Assembly (NCBI GenBank): GCA_964605145.1 | Contig: CAZSBG010000011.1 | Location: 31,253-95,252, forward strand | Reading direction: 5' to 3' | Length of the DNA stretch: 64,000 bases | DNA from: CAZSBG01 sp964605145 | GTDB taxonomy: Bacteria > Zhuqueibacterota > Zhuqueibacteria > Thermofontimicrobiales > Thermofontimicrobiaceae | Shown here: positions 44,394 through 53,640 of the stretch, in pieces | How the letters are laid out: every line of letters starts with the position of its first letter | How positions within the stretch are numbered: the first letter of the stretch is position 1 | Made by a program: the position numbers and the translations under genes | The notes under the pieces: model-generated | Told to the model about the DNA's origin: nothing | What the model saw: only the letters and a program-made list of their open reading frames with translations | The model's database searches: none

Positions 44394-46802
44394 TTATTTC
44401 ACCCGCCATTCCAGCACGCCGGCGGAAAATTCGGGTTGAAGCTGTACCTCTAACCGCACCGATGTGGTTTCCACCGGGCCGAACGCAGTGGTGTTGTACT
44501 GGTCTTTTGCCACGCCGTACTTGCCGGGATTGGGAATTTCTTTCCATTCTCCGCCGGATTTGTAAAGCAGCTTCCACGATTGCGGCACGCGACAGCCGCC
44601 GGCGCCGGTGTCGTCGAACCAATAGACAGCCGTTTCCGAGAGTTTTTCTGCTTTTTGAAAATCGTATTGCACCCATTCGCGCGTGCCCTTGTGATCCCAC
44701 CAGGTGAATCGCGGAACCGATTGATCATTGGAACTTTCAGGATCGATGCCGTCGTTCAGCGCTTTTTCGCTGTCTGTCATCCATGTGTGCGATGATGTGG
44801 GATGCGCTTTGGTGCCGGCGGTTGGGGGAGTCAATGGTTTTGCAACGCTTTCTTCGAAGGGCAGCCACACCGTCATTTCGCCCTGTCCCCGATGCGCCCA
44901 GGCGTAATAGGGGATCGCCACAAAATCCTGCTCCCGTTTTTGCACATTGTCTTTGTCGCCGTACAAACCGAAAGCCTGCCCGGTGAGAATGGTGATACCA
45001 CTGAGCATGTCCGGCTCACTTACTGCCTGCAATTCCGTGTTCTGCGGCACGAGCAAATTGAGCGCATGACCGCCATTGTCCGGCCATTCGGCGCAATACA
45101 CGATGGGACCGCGTTCCAGCGATAATTTGCCGACATCATCTTTCACCTCAGGATTGGCGAACACCTTTCGGGTTGGCATGGGCAAGTTAAGTTCAACGAT
45201 ATCGTTTTTGTTCCAGGTTCGCTCGATTCGGGCGTAGCCCTTTTGCAGATTGAGTTTCATCGCTTCCCCGTTGAGGCTCAGCGTTACCTCTCCATCGGAA
45301 ATGGGAGCGTATTTGTACAAATCGCCGGGAACCGGGTTGCCGCTGGCCCAGCCGGGAATGCGAATATTCAGTGTGAAATTTTTCACTGTGTCCGGATTCA
45401 CGGTGATTTTAATGGCGCCGTCCCACGGGTAATTGGATTCCTGCTTCAAATCAACGTTCGTTTCATCTAATTGAATGGAGGCTTCGCCCTGAATGAACAG
45501 GTTTACAAAAATCGAATTTTCACGCTGGCCGTAAACATATCCCGGCAGCGAGGGAAGAAACCGCACAACATTGACCGGGCAGCAGGCGCAATCGAACCAG
45601 GGACTTCGTTTGTGGTTGCCGGCAGATTCCAGCGGATTGGGGTAGAAAAATTCGCTGCCGCTCATGCCCACGCCGGAGAGGAATCCGTTGTAAAGCGTGC
45701 GTTCCAAAACGTCGATGTATTTTGCGTCGCCGTGAAGCAAGAACAGCCGGTGATTCCACATCATATTGGCGATGGCAGCGCAGGTTTCATTGTACGCGGT
45801 TCGGTTGGGCAGCTCGTAATTGTCGCCGAAGGCTTCGCCGGCGTGCCTGGCGCCGATGCCGCCAGTGATATACAGTTTTTTGGTGACGACATTTTCCCAG
45901 ATTTTATCAATAGCAGCAATGTAGTCCGCATCGCCGGTCAGCGCCGCCACGTCGGCCATGGCCGAATACATATAGCCGGCGCGCACAGCGTGTCCCACGG
46001 CTTCGTCCTGCTCAACCACCGGTTTGTGATCCTGCGTGTACTCCGCATTTTGACCGGAAGCATACGGCTCGCGATTGATGTATCGGCCCCGCTGGTCGAG
46101 GAAAAATTTGGCAAGATCGAGATAGCGTTTCTCGCCGGTCACTTTGTAGAGCTTTGCCAGCCCGATCTCGATTTCCTGGTGGCCCGGCGGATCGTGGCGT
46201 TTTCCCGGGCCAAAAACCGAGTCGATGAGGTCTGCGTTTTTTATGGCCACATTCAGCAGCGTTCGTTTGCCGGTAGCCTGATAATGCGCCACGGCCGCTT
46301 CGTACATGTGTCCCACATTGTAAAGCTCGTGACTGTGATTGAGATACGACCAGCGCGTCTCCCCGGCGGCTCGCGCCGGATTCTCAGGATCGATGGTTCG
46401 CGTGGTGTACAAATAGCCATCGTCTTCCTGGGCTGCGGCAATTTTGAAAATGAGGTCATCCAGGTATTTTTCCAGGTCCGGGTCCGGGTGCAGGCTCAAC
46501 GAATACGACGCCCCTTCGATAACTTTGAACACATCCGAATCATTGTAGCGGATGCCTTCGAATTTGCCTTCCATCAATCCGCCGGCTTTGGCAAAATTAT
46601 CGATCCGACCGGTTTCTTCGCACTTTTTGAAATCATAGGGAATGGTGACCGTGCGGTTGGTCTCCATTCTCGGTTTCCAGAAATTATCTTCGATTTTGAC
46701 CGCGGTGAACGGCACCTGTTTGATCTGCATGATTTTTTCAGGCGTGGAGGTGCAGGATAAAATAAAAATTGCCACTGCGAAAACAACCAGTATTTTTTCC
46801 AT
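44394..46802 (-). CDS. GH127-family glycoside hydrolase (beta-L-arabinofuranosidase type) lipoprotein with C-terminal discoidin-like domain
   Basis: The 802-aa protein has a lipoprotein signal (lipid cysteine C17 in FILSC). The GH127 (DUF1680) catalytic domain spans about 30-660. GEAF contains E323, ETCAAIA contains E339 and C341, and DCACCPVN contains C407 and C408. By comparison with the family prototype HypBA1 these correspond to the acid/base Glu, the Zn ligands and the nucleophilic Cys pair, all present. The C-terminal ~130 residues resemble an F5/8 type C carbohydrate-binding domain (WVQYDFQKAEKLSETAVYWF). It should release beta-L-arabinofuranose from plant glycans. AAGGA supports the start. 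Confidence 0.9.
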   Translation of the reverse strand: MEKILVVFAVAIFILSCTSTPEKIMQIKQVPFTAVKIEDNFWKPRMETNRTVTIPYDFKKCEETGRIDNFAKAGGLMEGKFEGIRYNDSDVFKVIEGASYSLSLHPDPDLEKYLDDLIFKIAAAQEDDGYLYTTRTIDPENPARAAGETRWSYLNHSHELYNVGHMYEAAVAHYQATGKRTLLNVAIKNADLIDSVFGPGKRHDPPGHQEIEIGLAKLYKVTGEKRYLDLAKFFLDQRGRYINREPYASGQNAEYTQDHKPVVEQDEAVGHAVRAGYMYSAMADVAALTGDADYIAAIDKIWENVVTKKLYITGGIGARHAGEAFGDNYELPNRTAYNETCAAIANMMWNHRLFLLHGDAKYIDVLERTLYNGFLSGVGMSGSEFFYPNPLESAGNHKRSPWFDCACCPVNVVRFLPSLPGYVYGQRENSIFVNLFIQGEASIQLDETNVDLKQESNYPWDGAIKITVNPDTVKNFTLNIRIPGWASGNPVPGDLYKYAPISDGEVTLSLNGEAMKLNLQKGYARIERTWNKNDIVELNLPMPTRKVFANPEVKDDVGKLSLERGPIVYCAEWPDNGGHALNLLVPQNTELQAVSEPDMLSGITILTGQAFGLYGDKDNVQKREQDFVAIPYYAWAHRGQGEMTVWLPFEESVAKPLTPPTAGTKAHPTSSHTWMTDSEKALNDGIDPESSNDQSVPRFTWWDHKGTREWVQYDFQKAEKLSETAVYWFDDTGAGGCRVPQSWKLLYKSGGEWKEIPNPGKYGVAKDQYNTTAFGPVETTSVRLEVQLQPEFSAGVLEWRVK

Positions 46803-46921
46803 TGCTTTTCCTTTTTTATTTTGATGATTTTTTTGCCGCCAGGACGCTAAGAAAAGATTATCAAGAAAAATTACTTTGTATGTAGTTCTGTATTCATTTA
46901 TTTATCCGAAAAAAAATGCTT

Positions 46922-47020
46922 GTCATTTCGAATGAAGCGAAGCGGAATGAGAAATCTGGATTTCAATGAAAACAGGCACTTAAACAGATTCCTCTCCCGA
47001 TGCTTCGGGATCGGAAAGAC
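46922..47020. repeat. GTCATT-family inverted-repeat element, copy 3
   Basis: GTCATTTCGAATGAAGCGAA opens the element, with GAAATCTGG and CAGATTCCTC inside as in copy 1. The right end TCGGAAAGAC is a decayed form of TCGGAATGAC. It occupies the gap between the esterase and GH127 genes. Confidence 0.5.
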
Positions 47021-47050
47021 TTTAATTTGCGAAATTCGTGGTTCGACTTA

Positions 47051-49555
47051 CTATTGAAATACAAACTCCCCGCCGGCCAGACTCCAGTCCAGCCCGAAGA
47101 ACCCTGCTGCTAACACGCCGTCGATTCCGTTTTCGAAAATAGCCGTGGAATAAATCACGCAATCCGGAAACGCATATCCCGGGAATAAATAGCGGCGGCT
47201 GTCCGTGAGTTTCATCCCTTTGATACCGGTGCCGCCCACAATTCCCACGCTGGCTAAATCGCTGCCTTTTCGCGGGCGAACCATCAGGCAGGCAAAGTTA
47301 TCGCCCTTGAATGTGTGCTGTCCGATTTTGATTCGATTCGAACTGATCTCAATGTCGGATTTATCTAACACCTTTTCCCACGCAGCATTTGTGGATGAAT
47401 TTCCGTACAGAATCACATTTCGATCTTTATATTGACCGGAGCTGAACTCGACATCCGCGATCACGTCCACAGAACCGTTGCCCTGGTACCAGAATTGTTC
47501 GGCGTCGTAGCGGGCTTTGTCGAACGCCCAGGCGTTCTCGGCATCGCTGCCTTTTGTAGCGTAAACAAAGACAAATCGATTTTTGAACGCGTCTTTGAAT
47601 GTGCCGTAGCGATGCGGACCTTTTTCGGACTGCGTCGGTCTCGCGGTGACGAGCCATTTATTCGCCCGGTGTACCAGCCATATTTTATTTGAATCCACAG
47701 GCCAGGGAATGTTCGCCAATTGCTGGCCATCCAGATTCACGTTCAGCGGCTGGTTCGGTTCGAGAGAAGATATGTCCAGCGACAATCGCGCCACATTTTC
47801 AGTTGCCCCGATGAATTGCCGCATCCCCGGGTTCAGTTGAATTTTCGCGGAACTGAATTGCAGTTGACGCTGCTGGGCTTCGATGGTGAGCCAGTAACAC
47901 TGGGACGAAATGCCGGGATTGGCAGTTTTGAATTCAACCTGACGCAGCATGGTGTTTTGGGGACGCGCGTGATGCGCAAAAAAGTCGAACATGGGCGGCC
48001 AGTCCACGCAATCCGCGCCGGGTTCATCGGATTTGTCCCACCAGTGGCCCACGCCCGGCTCTTCGTGATAGATGAAGTCCTTGTGGAATTTTTTGAGACT
48101 GTCGCTCATCTGCCGCGCCTGGTCGGCCGGGACATTGTCATCATCCGCGCCGTGGAGAATGTAAACGCCAATCGGTTTCAAATTTTCAGCCAACGCATAC
48201 GTGTTGCTGGGCGACGTCGCACGCATGAGCATTTTTTCCATGGGTGTGGCCTGGACCAATTCCTCGCGAATGCGGTACGACCAAAAGCTGATCCACCCGG
48301 CGCTCGGGCCAATGGCGGCGAACTGATCCGGAAATGTGACGCCCAAATGCCACGCGCCGTGTCCGCCCATGGAGTGGCCGGTCAGGTATATTCTGTTCGG
48401 ATCGATGTTGAACTGCTGCTTCACCAAATTCAGCACTTCCAGCGCGTCGAGGCGGCCCCAGTCTTCCCAATTGAATCCATACGGCCGGCGATTGGTCGGC
48501 GCCACAATGTGTCCCCACGATTTTCCGTAATAGGCGTTTGCCTGATTGATGGCTTCCACGGCTGCGCCATGCACCGAAAGAAACATGGCTGTTGGTTCAT
48601 CCCCGGCTGCTTTGGCCGGGTTCACCGCGAAATACTGCACGCTGCCATCGATGTCGCTGATGAACGTGCGTTTGTGCGATTGTGTCGAAGGGACGCGGTT
48701 CAGGGAAATGGCGCATTGCGCCAGTTCTGTTTTTTGCGGGGAGAGAATTCGAAGCGTCACTTCTTCGAGCCCTGGCTCCGTGAGGGGCTTACCCTGAATT
48801 CCGAATCCGACTTTGCGAACACTCATGGACTGAATAATCGGAAGCGACGTTTCGGCAGCGATGCCATTTTCCGATGTACAGGAAATGACGCAATTTTTCA
48901 GCGGTTGCGCCGTGGCATTTATCACAACAATTCCGCCCCACGTATCGATGGCTTCTCCCAAAATCAAGTCCGGCAGCGTTCTGTCTTTGCTGTTAAAAAT
49001 CACACTGCTCCCGATTTCGTGCAGCTTCACCTTCAATTGGCCGCGCGAGCATTTGAATACCAGTTCATTTTTTCCCTGCAACAATTTGACGGGTATCAGC
49101 GAGAAGTTGAAATTCGGTTCCCATGCCTGAAACTGCTCTTTGTACTGGTATCGATTCCCGCCGCGCGGCGCTCCGTTGACGTAAACCATGTCGTGTCCCA
49201 TGCCCTCCAACAGGAAAAGCCTGTCCTCGTTCATATCCACAGAAAAGTACGCGTAGCCCCCGCGAAGCGAATTGTCGATGAACCAGCCGTTATCGTCAAT
49301 GGATTTGGCTTCCCAGGCAAGGGTTGTATCCATTTCAGTCGTCAGCGCTGAAATGCCGGCCGGCGATGACCACGTGCCGAGGACAAACATTTTTTCGACC
49401 GGATCGACGGTCAATACGGGCTGTCTGTACGTCTGGTCTGTTTTTGCAGTCAGACAGGTTGCGAGTGTGAGCGCATCGTTTTGCGCATATATTTTTTTTG
49501 TTGGGAGAAGGAAATACAAAAGTGTAGCAATGAAGATGAACGCAATTCGTTTCAT
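47051..49555 (-). CDS. secreted alpha/beta hydrolase (S9/PHB-depolymerase-like esterase or peptidase)
   Basis: From ATG 49555 (AAGGA upstream) the product is 834 aa with a signal peptide ending KKIYAQ. The N-terminal ~300 residues are beta-rich and contain a sugar-binding-like segment (FLLEGMGHDMVYVNGAPRGG). The hydrolase domain (about 300-535) has the oxyanion motif SVHGA, nucleophile S395 in TGHSMGGHG, acid HGADDDN (D471-D473) and H504 in GVGHWW. A third, beta-rich C-terminal region (about 540-834) is unidentified. The layout recalls large surface esterases and prolyl-oligopeptidase-like proteins; the cluster suggests it removes acyl groups from plant glycans. An upstream in-frame ATG (49609) adds 18 residues that do not fit a signal. 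Confidence 0.82.
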   Translation of the reverse strand: MKRIAFIFIATLLYFLLPTKKIYAQNDALTLATCLTAKTDQTYRQPVLTVDPVEKMFVLGTWSSPAGISALTTEMDTTLAWEAKSIDDNGWFIDNSLRGGYAYFSVDMNEDRLFLLEGMGHDMVYVNGAPRGGNRYQYKEQFQAWEPNFNFSLIPVKLLQGKNELVFKCSRGQLKVKLHEIGSSVIFNSKDRTLPDLILGEAIDTWGGIVVINATAQPLKNCVISCTSENGIAAETSLPIIQSMSVRKVGFGIQGKPLTEPGLEEVTLRILSPQKTELAQCAISLNRVPSTQSHKRTFISDIDGSVQYFAVNPAKAAGDEPTAMFLSVHGAAVEAINQANAYYGKSWGHIVAPTNRRPYGFNWEDWGRLDALEVLNLVKQQFNIDPNRIYLTGHSMGGHGAWHLGVTFPDQFAAIGPSAGWISFWSYRIREELVQATPMEKMLMRATSPSNTYALAENLKPIGVYILHGADDDNVPADQARQMSDSLKKFHKDFIYHEEPGVGHWWDKSDEPGADCVDWPPMFDFFAHHARPQNTMLRQVEFKTANPGISSQCYWLTIEAQQRQLQFSSAKIQLNPGMRQFIGATENVARLSLDISSLEPNQPLNVNLDGQQLANIPWPVDSNKIWLVHRANKWLVTARPTQSEKGPHRYGTFKDAFKNRFVFVYATKGSDAENAWAFDKARYDAEQFWYQGNGSVDVIADVEFSSGQYKDRNVILYGNSSTNAAWEKVLDKSDIEISSNRIKIGQHTFKGDNFACLMVRPRKGSDLASVGIVGGTGIKGMKLTDSRRYLFPGYAFPDCVIYSTAIFENGIDGVLAAGFFGLDWSLAGGEFVFQ

Positions 49556-49699
49556 TTTTGGTCCTTTGGTTTCGCTGTGTGGGAAGGAATAAATCAATTT
49601 CTTGTTCACATGGTCTCCGCGGGAACGTTTTTACAATGGAAATTAAATCATCAATACACGAATTTATTGTCGCGAAATTAATAGTAAATATATAATGTG

Positions 49700-49863
49700 A
49701 ATGACCAGTTAATAAAAATCCTTTAGAATTCATATTTCAATTTACGTAGTGGACGCATATATGCGTCCACTACATAACTAACTTTAATAAAAATAAGTTA
49801 CGGAAGATTTCAATTGGTCATTTATTCATATAAACTCGTTACCCCGCAGAGCGAAGTAACGAG
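49700..49863. repeat. inverted-repeat element with long hairpin, and a second stem near the GH3 stop
   Basis: AATGACCAGTT (49700-49710) and AATTGGTCATT (49812-49822) form 11-base terminal inverted repeats (one mismatch) around the long palindrome TAGTGGACGCAT...ATGCGTCCACTA (49746-49771). Just outside, CTCGTTAC...GTAACGAG (49835-49863) makes a hairpin followed on the minus strand by a short T-rich run, a weak terminator candidate for the GH3 gene. Confidence 0.5.
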
Positions 49864-49877
49864 ATTTGTGAAGTAAA

Positions 49878-52505
49878 TTATTCAACCACTGCAAAAGTAA
49901 CTTTTTTCCCGGAATCGGAACTCGGCCCCACCATAATTTCGAAATCGCCCGGCTCCACGATCCAGCCTTGATTTTCGTCGTAACAGGAAAGATGTTCCGA
50001 TGTGAGCTTGAACGTCACCGTTTTTTTCTCGTCGGGATTCAGGTGCACGCGCTGAAAGCCTTTGAGTGATTTGATCGGCGTTGGCAGGCTGCGTTTCTTA
50101 TCGGTCACGTAAAGCTGCACAACTTCGTCGCCAGCGACTTTGCCGGTATTTTCCACGTCCACCGAAATGGTGAGCGCATCGCTTTGCTTGATTTTATCAG
50201 CCGATAATTTCAAATCACCATACGCGAACGTGGTGTAACTCAAGCCATAACCGAAGGGATACAGCGGTTCGCCGGTGAAATAGCGATACGTGTGACCGGC
50301 CATGTTATAATCTTCGAATGGCGGAAGTTGCTCGACTGATTTGTAAAATGTAACCGGCAATCTCCCTGCTGGATTGTAATCGCCGAACAGCACGTCCGCC
50401 AGAGCGGCGCCGCCGGCCTGTCCCGGGTACCATGCTTCAACAATGGCTGACAGATTTTGTTCGGCCCAGTTCACCGCTAACGCGCTGCCGTTCATCAGCG
50501 CCAGCACGACCGGCGTGCCGGTTTTGTGCAGCGCCTTCAGCATTTTTTCCTGGAATTCCGGCAGATCGATGTCGGTTCGGTCGCCGCCGGCAAATCCTTT
50601 GGCATCCACATTCATTTCCTCGCCTTCCAGGCGCGGGGAAATTCCGCCGACGAACACCGCCACATCCGATTGCGCCGCCAGCCTGACCGCGTTTTGAAAA
50701 TCTTCATCCAGTGACCTGTAAAATTCTTCTTTGTCATTGGGCTTGATCCAGCCTAATTTAATCGTGGCGCCGCCGGCGTTTTCATAATATTCGATTTTAA
50801 TTCGGTAGTCGCGATCCTTTTTCAGGTTCACGGTTGTTTTGAGGGTAATCGGCGCGTGGTCAGTCCAGTCTTCAATGAGCAGCTCGTCATCCAAATAGAG
50901 CCGAATGCCGTCATCGCCGGTCACGCCGATGGTGTATTCTCCTGAAACCGGGGGAGTGAGCAGGCCAGTCCAGCGAACCGAAAAACTATCCTTTTGAATG
51001 CCCGGGGCCGGCGCGTCTTCGCGCCACACATAATCCAGCGTTTCATCGTATTTGATGGTGTCCGGCTGGCCTTCGAGATTTTTATTGTTGAAATATTCGC
51101 CCCGCAGGCCCTTTTCACTTTCAAATTCCTTTGGCGGTTTTAACGCGGAGCCCGGAATGGTTGCGATGGGCACAGTTGAAGGATAAACTAACTCGCAGCC
51201 TTTCGCATATCTGACTTTCGTGCCCGATGAGACTTTGGCCTTAATTCCCTCCAGCGTAGTGACCGGGTGCGATGGCGTTCCGTTGTAATTGCCCAACAGC
51301 ACGCCCACATCATCCGCATTGGGCCCGATGACCGCAATGGATTTGAGGTCTTTTTTCAGCGGCAGGAAATTGTCACTGTTTTTCAGCAGCACCATGGACT
51401 CCTGCGCTGCCCTGAGCGCCAACTGACTGTGTTCTTCGCTATCGTTCTTTGAATAGGGAATTTGAGCGTACGGCACTTTTTCGTCCGGGTCGAACATGCC
51501 CAATCGGAAGCGGGCCGTGAAAAGTCGTTTCAGAGCCACATCGATTTCTTGCTCAGAAATGAGCCCATTTTTAACGGCCTCCACGAGGAACGGATACTGA
51601 TTTCCGCAGTTGAGATCGCAGCCGCGTTTCACAGCCAGGGCCGCGGCTTCGGGAGGCGTTTGAACGATTTTGTGGTTCGCGTGAATGTCGTTGATGGCGC
51701 CGCAGTCCGAGACCACGTAGCCTTCGAAGCCCCATTCATCCCGCAGAATTTTCTGGAGCAATTTTTCGCTGGCGCAGCAGGCTTCACCGCGGAAGCGATT
51801 GTACGCGCCCATCACGGAAAAGGCTTCGGCTTCGACCACCGTGGCTTTGAACGCCGGCAAATAGGTTTCGCGCAAATCCTGTTCGCTGGTGAACGCGTCG
51901 AAATGATGGCGATCCGGCTCCGGCCCGCTATGCACGGCATAGTGCTTCGGCGTGGCAATCACTTTGAAATAGTGGGGATCGTCGCCCTGCAGGCCCTGAA
52001 CGAACGCGACACCCATTCGCGCGGTGAGAAACGGATCTTCACCGTACGTTTCCTGTCCGCGACCCCAGCGCGGATCACGAAAAATATTGATGTTGGGCGA
52101 CCAGAACGTGAGTCCCTGGTAAATGCCGCGTTCGTTGTGCCGCACAAATTCGTGATACTTTGCCCTAGCTTCGGTAGTTATGATTGTCGCAACGTCCAGC
52201 ATCAGTTCGGTATTCCATGTTGCGGCCAGACCGATAGCCTGGGGAAAAACTGTGGCAATGCCGGCGCGGGCAACGCCGTGGAGACATTCGTTCCACCAGT
52301 TGTATTCCGGGATGCCCAACCGTTCGATGGCCGGGGCGTTGTATTTCATCTGGGAAATTTTTTCTTCGAGTGTCATGCGGCTGATGAGATCATCGACTCG
52401 CTGTTCTGTAGGCAAAGAGGTGTTTTTAAAATCAGGACCTTGAGACATGCAGTGAATCCTCCCTAAAAAAAGAATGATGAGTAAAACTTTAAATATTGTT
52501 TTCAA
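49878..52505 (-). CDS. GH3 beta-glycosidase (xylosidase/glucosidase type) with inserted PA14 domain
   Basis: The preferred start is TTG 52505, five bases after AGGAGG, giving 875 aa with signal KTIFKVLLIILFLGRIHC. A longer frame from TTG 52532 runs through the ribosome site. The GH3 N domain has TPKHYAVHSGPE (KH motif) and nucleophile D267 in YVVSDCGAI. The GH3 C domain follows (LAALMNGSALAVNW-like segment, PFGYGLSYTTF) with a PA14 domain inserted at about 440-560 (RGEYFNNK, GEYTIGVTGDDGIRLYLDD) and a C-terminal fibronectin-III-like domain. Typical substrates are beta-xylosides or beta-glucosides. With GH127 and the esterase it forms a hemicellulose-degrading cluster. Confidence 0.92.
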   Translation of the reverse strand: MKTIFKVLLIILFLGRIHCMSQGPDFKNTSLPTEQRVDDLISRMTLEEKISQMKYNAPAIERLGIPEYNWWNECLHGVARAGIATVFPQAIGLAATWNTELMLDVATIITTEARAKYHEFVRHNERGIYQGLTFWSPNINIFRDPRWGRGQETYGEDPFLTARMGVAFVQGLQGDDPHYFKVIATPKHYAVHSGPEPDRHHFDAFTSEQDLRETYLPAFKATVVEAEAFSVMGAYNRFRGEACCASEKLLQKILRDEWGFEGYVVSDCGAINDIHANHKIVQTPPEAAALAVKRGCDLNCGNQYPFLVEAVKNGLISEQEIDVALKRLFTARFRLGMFDPDEKVPYAQIPYSKNDSEEHSQLALRAAQESMVLLKNSDNFLPLKKDLKSIAVIGPNADDVGVLLGNYNGTPSHPVTTLEGIKAKVSSGTKVRYAKGCELVYPSTVPIATIPGSALKPPKEFESEKGLRGEYFNNKNLEGQPDTIKYDETLDYVWREDAPAPGIQKDSFSVRWTGLLTPPVSGEYTIGVTGDDGIRLYLDDELLIEDWTDHAPITLKTTVNLKKDRDYRIKIEYYENAGGATIKLGWIKPNDKEEFYRSLDEDFQNAVRLAAQSDVAVFVGGISPRLEGEEMNVDAKGFAGGDRTDIDLPEFQEKMLKALHKTGTPVVLALMNGSALAVNWAEQNLSAIVEAWYPGQAGGAALADVLFGDYNPAGRLPVTFYKSVEQLPPFEDYNMAGHTYRYFTGEPLYPFGYGLSYTTFAYGDLKLSADKIKQSDALTISVDVENTGKVAGDEVVQLYVTDKKRSLPTPIKSLKGFQRVHLNPDEKKTVTFKLTSEHLSCYDENQGWIVEPGDFEIMVGPSSDSGKKVTFAVVE

Positions 52506-52699
52506 CGTTTCCTCCTTGTTTTGATATTCCAATTAAAAATATTAAAAAGAAAATGAAAACCATTTTCGAATAAATTGAAATGAATGTTAAGAAGGAAGGC
52601 TTGTGAATGAGAATCAGATTTCGACCTGTAATATCGGAAAAAAAATTGGTTTATGCAAGAATAAATGTAACTTTCAAGAAACTTGAATTTTTTCCCGTT

Positions 52700-52845
52700 G
52701 TCATTCCCGCACGCCTGCAAAGTTTCATTATATTTTTAAATGAATGCAGACTTTGCTTTTAGTCGTAGATCCGCCATCTTTTTGGAGGACGAGAATCTCC
52801 TCGTGATTTAGAATGAGATTCCTGCAAAAAACGTGCAGGAATGAC
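52700..52845. repeat. GTCATT-family inverted-repeat element, copy 4 (longest)
   Basis: The ends GTCATTCCCGCACG and CGTGCAGGAATGAC are inverted repeats matching at 13 of 14 positions. Inside are GGACGAGAATCTCCTCG and GAGATTCCTGC as in copy 2. It lies in the 401-base gap upstream of the GH3 gene; the remaining gap shows no gene. Confidence 0.6.
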
Positions 52846-52906
52846 TGAAAAATGGTAATCTGACTAAGTAGTAATAGTTGCGAATAAATTTTATACTTCG
52901 AGTGAT

Positions 52907-53539
52907 TCAATAATTGGCCCGGAGTCCGCCGTTTTGTTCTAACCAGTCGGCTATTTTTTCAACCGCGCCGGGCACGTTGTTGTCGGAAATGTCCAGTTCG
53001 AATGTAGGCAAAATGGATTCGCTAGCGAAGCGGCGCATCAGTTTCTGTTCTTCAATGAATACATGAAGATCGTCATACTGGGATGGCTTGCCGGATACTT
53101 TGAGCCGCTCTGCGCGAGCTTGCTCAAATGACTCCGTGGACCGGGTGCAAAAAACAAGTTGAAAGCCAAGCGCCCGCAGTCGCTGCTCCAATCGGCTGAA
53201 ATCATATGATTTTCCATAGGTTTGAAACTGGTACATTTTTGTGGAGAGATGAAATCGGTCGACAATCCAGGAATAGTATTTTAGCAGTTCGAAGAGCCGC
53301 AACCAGGTGTCGTAGGTCTCCATGGCTTTGGCTTCTTCGTGAGGCTTGAAATTGATGAGTCCGCGGCCCCAGGGAAAATTCGTGAACGCGCACCACTCCG
53401 CAGACACGAGAGGGGAGTGGTAGCGATATTTCCGCGGGCCGACGATTCTCGGGTGTTCGTTCAGGGCAAACGCAATTTCAGTTTTGAAGGTGAGTCGGGT
53501 TCCTTCGAGAATGATTTTCGGGCAAAGTTTGTTGGACAT
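52907..53539 (-). CDS. thymidylate-kinase-like P-loop protein with degenerate Walker A
   Basis: The 210-aa protein has the layout of small nucleotide kinases. After a strand, IILEGTRLTFKTEIAFAL stands where GxxGxGKT/S should be, with F replacing the conserved Gly before Lys-Thr. VDRFHLSTKMYQ matches the DRxxxSxxVY segment of the thymidylate and deoxynucleoside kinase superfamily, and FQLVFCTRSTESFEQARAERL resembles the LID region. Kinase activity is uncertain because of the loop change; it could bind a nucleotide or act as a sensor. No signal peptide. AGGAAAAAC precedes the start. Confidence 0.6.
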   Translation of the reverse strand: MSNKLCPKIILEGTRLTFKTEIAFALNEHPRIVGPRKYRYHSPLVSAEWCAFTNFPWGRGLINFKPHEEAKAMETYDTWLRLFELLKYYSWIVDRFHLSTKMYQFQTYGKSYDFSRLEQRLRALGFQLVFCTRSTESFEQARAERLKVSGKPSQYDDLHVFIEEQKLMRRFASESILPTFELDISDNNVPGAVEKIADWLEQNGGLRANY

Positions 53540-53640
53540 GTTTTTCCTGTTCGGATTGAATGTTCAATAGTGGATTTTTCGAACGGCAACAGCAGAAATA
53601 GATTTTTTCAATGAATAAAAGCTGCATTGCATAAATTCGA

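Noticed and set aside
45471..46760. 429-residue plus-strand open frame
   Set aside because: It lies wholly antisense to the GH127 gene, whose active-site residues are complete. The plus frame has no recognisable domain or ribosome site and reflects codon bias of the real gene.
47720..49351. 543-residue plus-strand open frame
   Set aside because: It is antisense to the esterase gene with intact catalytic triad motifs. No family resemblance, signal or start context was seen.
51462..52466. 334-residue plus-strand open frame
   Set aside because: It is antisense to the GH3 N-terminal domain, with no domain or ribosome site.
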